A stretch of 64,000 bases of DNA. It comes from Hemibagrus wyckioides. Taxonomy: Eukaryota > Chordata > Actinopteri > Siluriformes > Bagridae. The notes beneath the pieces are model-generated. The model did not search any database, was not told the origin of the DNA, and saw only the letters and a program-made list of their open reading frames with translations. Shown here in pieces: positions 59,117 through 64,000 of this stretch (position 1 is the first letter of the stretch; each line of letters begins with the position of its first letter). The stretch spans positions 6,228,780 through 6,292,779 of the forward strand of contig NC_080710.1 in assembly GCF_019097595.1 (NCBI RefSeq), in the 5' to 3' direction. The position numbers were made by a program, and so were the translations under genes.

Positions 59117-60270
59117 TCCAGCATAACAACACAGCCACTGTGTCCACAGTAACCCATCCAAGACTCTGCACACTGTCATCTAAATGCTTGGGGAAAATGT
59201 CACCATGATTCTACCAGCTTTGTTTGAGTTTATTCAACAGATGAACCTGGAGATTTCTTTCTTTCCTGGAAGTCTCAATGTGCTGTATTCAGAATGTAAA
59301 AATAAAAAATCCAGGCAAAACCTAATGACGCCACAAGATGCTAAATCAAGATTTTACACACCTTTAATTTGGTATTTGAATTACTCAGATCATTAATATA
59401 ATGTTATTTTTTTTGTTCATTTTATGAATTCTGCTGTAAAGAAAACTCAAAGGATAAGCAGCCTGCACAATCGTCTATGCCAACAGTTCAATTTAACTAT
59501 GCACGTAAATGGAGTTATTTACTCCTTACTACACACATAGGACTCTACTCTGAATGCGAGGAATAAAAAGTCATTTCTCTTGCAATTTTGTAATGTAAAT
59601 TTTTATACAACTCTATTTTATACTGATTCATATTTTGACTGGATCCACAATGCATACTTGACTTAACATACCTGTTAAAAGGATTTTCAACAGTGATCAT
59701 TGAAGTTGTCAGCACCTTCCAAACCCTGACTCATTTTGTACCTACCCTTTTTTTTTATTTTAGTGAGATTTAGTGTAAAATAATATATATCAAAAAAATT
59801 GACCCAAATTTAATCTATCATTAGATTTTGATCAAATTATTTATTTAAAAATAAAAATTTATTTAAAAATTCTATTTATCTTTAAAATAAAATGTATGTG
59901 TTCATAAATTTGAGTTTGTGTATAAGGATAACTATTGAATAAGATTTGTTATCTGTGAAATAAATATTGCAGTTGAAATTGTCTTTTGTTCTTTGCTACT
60001 CATTGGACAAAACCTATCCCTTACTTCCCATAACAGCAAACTTGTGAGAACCCACCTACTGTTTTTCACATAGCAGTGATCTTCTGCTGTTGAAAACCCA
60101 CAGCAATCCTGCTTCATCTCATTCATCCATTCTGGCACAAAATACAAGCTGTTGTGCTGTGATGAAACCATGCTTATTAACAACGGACATTTGTTGAAGG
60201 GGTATATGAAATGATTGGTGTGATAATAGACTTGCTGGAGTTGCACTAAAATTTAATTTTCTTATATTAA
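59117..60270. other. 3' flank of B2, no further gene
   Basis: AT-rich. AATAAA at 59,301. The block at 59,920-60,130 weakly resembles 57,365-57,610 ('gtttgtgtataaggataact', 'gcagtgatcttctgctgttg'), so the flanks of B2 repeat in part the region upstream of B2. Confidence 0.45.
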
Positions 60271-60274
60271 CTTT

Positions 60275-60512
60275 ACATGACAATGTTAGCATGTTTGCCT
60301 TGTACCTCCTGGCTTGGGGGTTTGGTTCCTGCCACCACCCGGTGTGCCAGGGTCTTTGCATGTTCTCCCTGTGTGACTGGTATCTCTAAATTGTCCATAG
60401 TGTGGGAGTGTTTGTGTGATTTTGATGTGTTTAGGGTGTCCCCTGTCTTGTGTCCTGAGGCCTGAGGCTCCAGGCTCCCCATGACCCTGTCTAGGATAAC
60501 TGATCCAGAAAA
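60275..60512 (+). repeat. Fish interspersed repeat
   Basis: 'gtttggttcctgccaccacc', 'tttgcatgttctccctgtgt', 'ctctaaattgtccatagtgt' and 'tgaccctgtctaggataact' follow the family order seen at 28,745. Confidence 0.7.
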
Positions 60513-60513
60513 T

Positions 60514-60558
<45 letters not shown>

Positions 60559-60585
60559 GCTCTCTCTCTCTTTCTCTCTTTCTGT
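60513..60585. repeat. CT microsatellite
   Basis: A CT run of about 40 bases, then interrupted CT/TTT units, directly at the 3' end of the preceding repeat. Confidence 0.95.
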
Positions 60586-62710
60586 CAAGCTAGAAATGCT
60601 CCTCCAGAGATACCAGTGATCCTGACCCCTTCTGCTTTCTGAAAATCACTTACTGCCTTACTGCTGTAGATCTCTCTATATTGACTAAAGATCATTGAGA
60701 TTACTGAAGATGGTATCACTTGGAAACTATGAAAATGGCTTAGGACTACAATTACTACAAACAGTTTTCCTCTCACATTTCCACGTTTTTCCTGAACAGC
60801 TGATAATGTTAATCCTTTTGAGTTTGGTCCTCTCAAGGTTTCTTTCCTTTTCTGATGCCATTTTCACCTCTGCCTTGTTCATTAGGGATAAATTTATAAG
60901 CTACACAAATAAAATCAAATTAAATGAAATGTTATATGAATAGGAGTCCTGGGGATCCTAACAAATGTAAGCCTACAGCAGCAAGGTTATACTATCCACA
61001 AGAGCAATGTGTAAGCTATTTAAAGCCTTTTTCACAAGATAAAGGGTGGGGAGCAAACTGCATATAAAAGCAGTTGGCTACAGGCAGTAATTGTGCACCT
61101 GCAGAGTGCATTTATATTGTAAGTATAGCTTAAAAGATAAGATCCAGACCCAGGTGGGAGAGAATTGATTTACACTATAGCAAAGAATAGTAGTAACAAG
61201 ATTGAGGGTCAAACCCAGATTAAATAAGGCTCACACCACAACAAGGACTCAAGATAAAGGCACCACTTAACCAGAAGACACAACAGAGAAAATACCACAC
61301 AATACAAGAACCTTTTATAAACTGGATCATAAAAAGCCTGGCATTAATAAAGCATGCATAATGTCAAAGGTTTTATCCAGAGTCTAAATCCAGGCCCTGC
61401 CCTTGATTGGGGTAAATATAAAACACTGTTGTATGCAAGGGGATGCAGAGTGTTGGGTATGCTGTGTCAGAGATGAGTCAACCACAAACACAATCATGGA
61501 GTCTGTATTATTAAATAATGTGTTCTGCAGAAGAGACGCTAAAGCTCTGGATGATTCTTTAATACATTGCTTACATACTGAACTTTTCCAACGAAGAGAG
61601 GAAAAAACATGGAACTGACATGTTGTTGCCTTTGTACAAGCAACTTTAACAAAACAATCCTCAGTTGACAAGATTTGACACAGACACCACTGTACTGTAT
61701 ATAAAGGCTAAGCAGATTTGCAGAATACTGACATGGCATCTGTTAATCCATAAGGTATTACCTGTTATTCATACTACTCTGTGGTTAGAGCCACTGCTTT
61801 TTCCTTGACTTGGATGCTTGATAGTAAAATCCAAGTATCAGAACCGTATAGGAGAGGGCACCTTGCTGGGATCTCTTCAAGGAAATATACTAGCAAGGAA
61901 TATCTATGGAGATAAAAGCACACTGAACTTGGAGTCAACACTCCTCACACTTTCCCATTTTCTTCCAGGTTTGGAAAGTTTTAGGGATATATTTTTTTAA
62001 CCAGAATAATCCTAATACTACATGATGCTGTGTTACATCCTAATACATTCATGGATTAATAAAAGTTAAGTGCTAATCTATAAAGCTTTCAATCTGTATC
62101 ATGGGCTGCTTCACAAATAAAAACCAGATCATTTATTACACTTTGATTAGTATCACCAAGAATTTATGTAATGTATCTTAAGTGTACCTGTTACCATGCA
62201 ACAATTGCTACAGTACAGTTACTCAAGGTACTCTGGGCTGAAAAAATTGGAATATAATGAAATACATTTTGGCACCCAATTTATTTTCAATCAGAGATCT
62301 TTGAATCTGAGAGATGTATATAGATATATTTTCTTTGTATGTACCTTTTTCAAGACTTATGTTTTAACAGTTGTAGTGGAGAAGGTTAGGCAATACTCTG
62401 AGGCAACAGAATTTTGTATAATTAGTCTATATGTACTCATCTATATGAAAAAAATTTAAAAAATTAAAAATTCTAAGCACAGGCATATTGTATGCATTGC
62501 CCATATGGAAACATGCAAAGTGTGTTTTATGAGCATGTTTGTGAGCATATCTTATGTCATGCAAATCTGGCAACCATGCTTATTGTACATATGTCAGAAA
62601 CTCATACACCACCTCTAAGTAAATATTTTGAAAAAAAAAAAGTTTTGGCAGCCATTTAAAATTTAACAGAGATTAATTTTGGTCCAATTTTAATTATTAT
62701 ACAAGACACA
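60586..62710. other. Gene-free stretch before the minisatellite
   Basis: No gene recognised. Open frames here are short, and none shows a known motif. 60,600-60,900 resembles a low-copy fish repeat ('gagattactgaagatgg', 'tttggtcctctcaaggtttc'), but the family is not certain. Confidence 0.4.
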
Positions 62711-64000
62711 AATGCCCTGTAGTAACCATGTGCCTTCGTAAATGTTCTGTAGTAACCATGTGCCTTCGTAAATGTTCTGTAGTAACCATGTGCCTTCGTA
62801 AATGTTCTGTAGTAACCATGTGCCTTCGTAAATGTTCTGTAGTAACCATGTGCCTTCGTAAATGCCCTGTAGTAACCATGTGCCTTCGTAAATGTTCTGT
62901 AGTAACCATGTGCCTTCGTAAATGTTCTGTAGTAACCATGTGCCTTCGTAAATGCCCTGTAGTAACCATGTGCCTTCGTAAATGCTCTGTAGTAACCATG
63001 TGCCTTCGTAAATGTTCTGTAGTAACTATGTGCCTTCGTAAATGTTCTGTAGTAACCATGTGCCTTCGTAAATGCCCTGTAGTAACCATGTGCCTTCGTA
63101 AATGTTCTGTAGTAACCATGTGCCTTCGTAAATGTTCTGTATTAACCATGTGCCTTCGTAAATGTTCTGTAGTAACCATGTGCCTTCGTAAATGTTCTGT
63201 AGTAACCATGTGCCTTCGTAAATGTTCTGTAGTAACCATGTGCCTTCGTAAATGTTCTGTAGTAACCATGTGCCTTCGTAAATGTTCTGTAGTAACCATG
63301 TGCCTTCGTAAATGTTCTGTAGTAACCATGTGCCTTCGTAAATGTTCTGTAGTAACCATGTGCCTTCGTAAATGCCCTGTAGTAACCATGTGCCTTCGTA
63401 AATGCTCTGTAGTAACCATGTGCCTTCGTAAATGTTCTGTAGTAACCATGTGCCTTCGTAAATGCCCTGTAGTAACCATGTGCCTTCGTAAATGTTCTGT
63501 AGTAACCATGTGCCTTCGTAAATGTTCTGTAGTAACCATGTGCCTTCGTAAATGTTCTGTAGTAACCATGTGCCTTCGTAAATGTTCTGTATTAACCATG
63601 TGCCTTCGTAAATGTTCTGTAGTAACCATGTGCCTTCGTAAATGTTCTGTAGTAACCATGTGCCTTCGTAAATGTTCTGTAGTAACCATGTGCCTTCGTA
63701 AATGTTCTGTATTAACCATGTGCCTTCGTAAATGTTCTGTAGTAACCATGTGCCTTCGTAAATGTTCTGTAGTAACCATGTGCCTTCGTAAATGTTCTGT
63801 AGTAACCATGTGCCTTCGTAAATGGTCTGTAGTAACCATGTGCCTTCGTAAATGTTCTGTAGTAACCATGTGCCTTCGTAAATGCCCTGTAGTAACCATG
63901 TGCCTTCGTAAATGCTCTGTAGTAACCATGTGCCTTCGTAAATGTTCTGTAGTAACCATGTGCCTTCGTAAATGCCCTGTAGTAACCATGTGCCTTCGTA
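62711..64000. repeat. 30-bp minisatellite, about 43 copies, running off the window
   Basis: The unit 'tgccttcgtaaatgttctgt' plus 'agtaaccatg' repeats without length change. Most variation is at two adjacent bases (tt, cc, ct or gt after 'aatg'), with rare 'attaacc' and 'aactatg' variants. Because 30 is a multiple of three, the minus strand stays open for 430 codons of a ten-residue repeat (HMVTTEHLRR), which I regard as accidental. No spacers are present, so it is not CRISPR-like. Confidence 0.95.

Noticed and set aside
62697..63989. 430-codon minus-strand repeat protein
   Set aside because: The frame is open only because the 30-bp unit equals ten codons; no start region, no unique domain, no splice context.
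62711..64000. CRISPR-like array
   Set aside because: There are no unique spacers between repeats, and the genome is clearly animal.

Overview
The window looks like nuclear DNA of a ray-finned fish, probably an otophysan and possibly a catfish. It is AT-rich, rich in microsatellites, and carries LINE, SINE-tail, DIRS-like, Gypsy and Tc1-like relics of types common in teleosts. Coding density is very low. Species cannot be fixed from the sequence alone.

Layout: (1) 1-21,000 is mostly non-coding. Its only confident host coding exon is a 162-bp exon of a membrane adenylyl cyclase of the ADCY2 type, on the minus strand at 15,608-15,769. Sequence left of it should be adcy2 intron. The rest is transposon debris: L2-like and L1-like fragments, and a DIRS-like element sitting inside an older TTAA-flanked repeat. 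(2) 21,130-49,500 is a plus-strand tandem array of rhodopsin-like seven-transmembrane receptors, called subfamily A here. It has four full-length genes (22,545; 33,513; 41,194; 46,836), one truncated after TM5 (31,590), and at least four relics. It grew by segmental duplication; two units are nearly identical over several kb, and one is split by a LINE insertion whose empty site survives in the other. (3) 49,620-52,480 is a decayed Gypsy-type LTR retrotransposon. (4) 54,500-59,200 holds two receptors of a sister subfamily B, one intact (54,709) and one with a single-base frameshift (58,254); a broken Tc1-like transposon lies between them. (5) 62,711-64,000 is a 30-bp minisatellite that runs off the window.

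The receptors share a compact design. A promoter with a TATA-like box leads to a short non-coding first exon and a 72-81-bp intron in the 5' leader, then one coding exon of about 290-305 codons. They carry DCY (or DSY) in place of DRY and an altered TM7 motif. Subfamily A lacks the usual TM3-ECL2 cysteine pair but keeps an N-terminus/ECL3 pair. I cannot assign the family to a named ligand class; a fish-specific, possibly chemosensory or immune, expansion is inference. If the upstream adcy2 exons lie to the right of the window, the whole array sits inside an adcy2 intron on the opposite strand.
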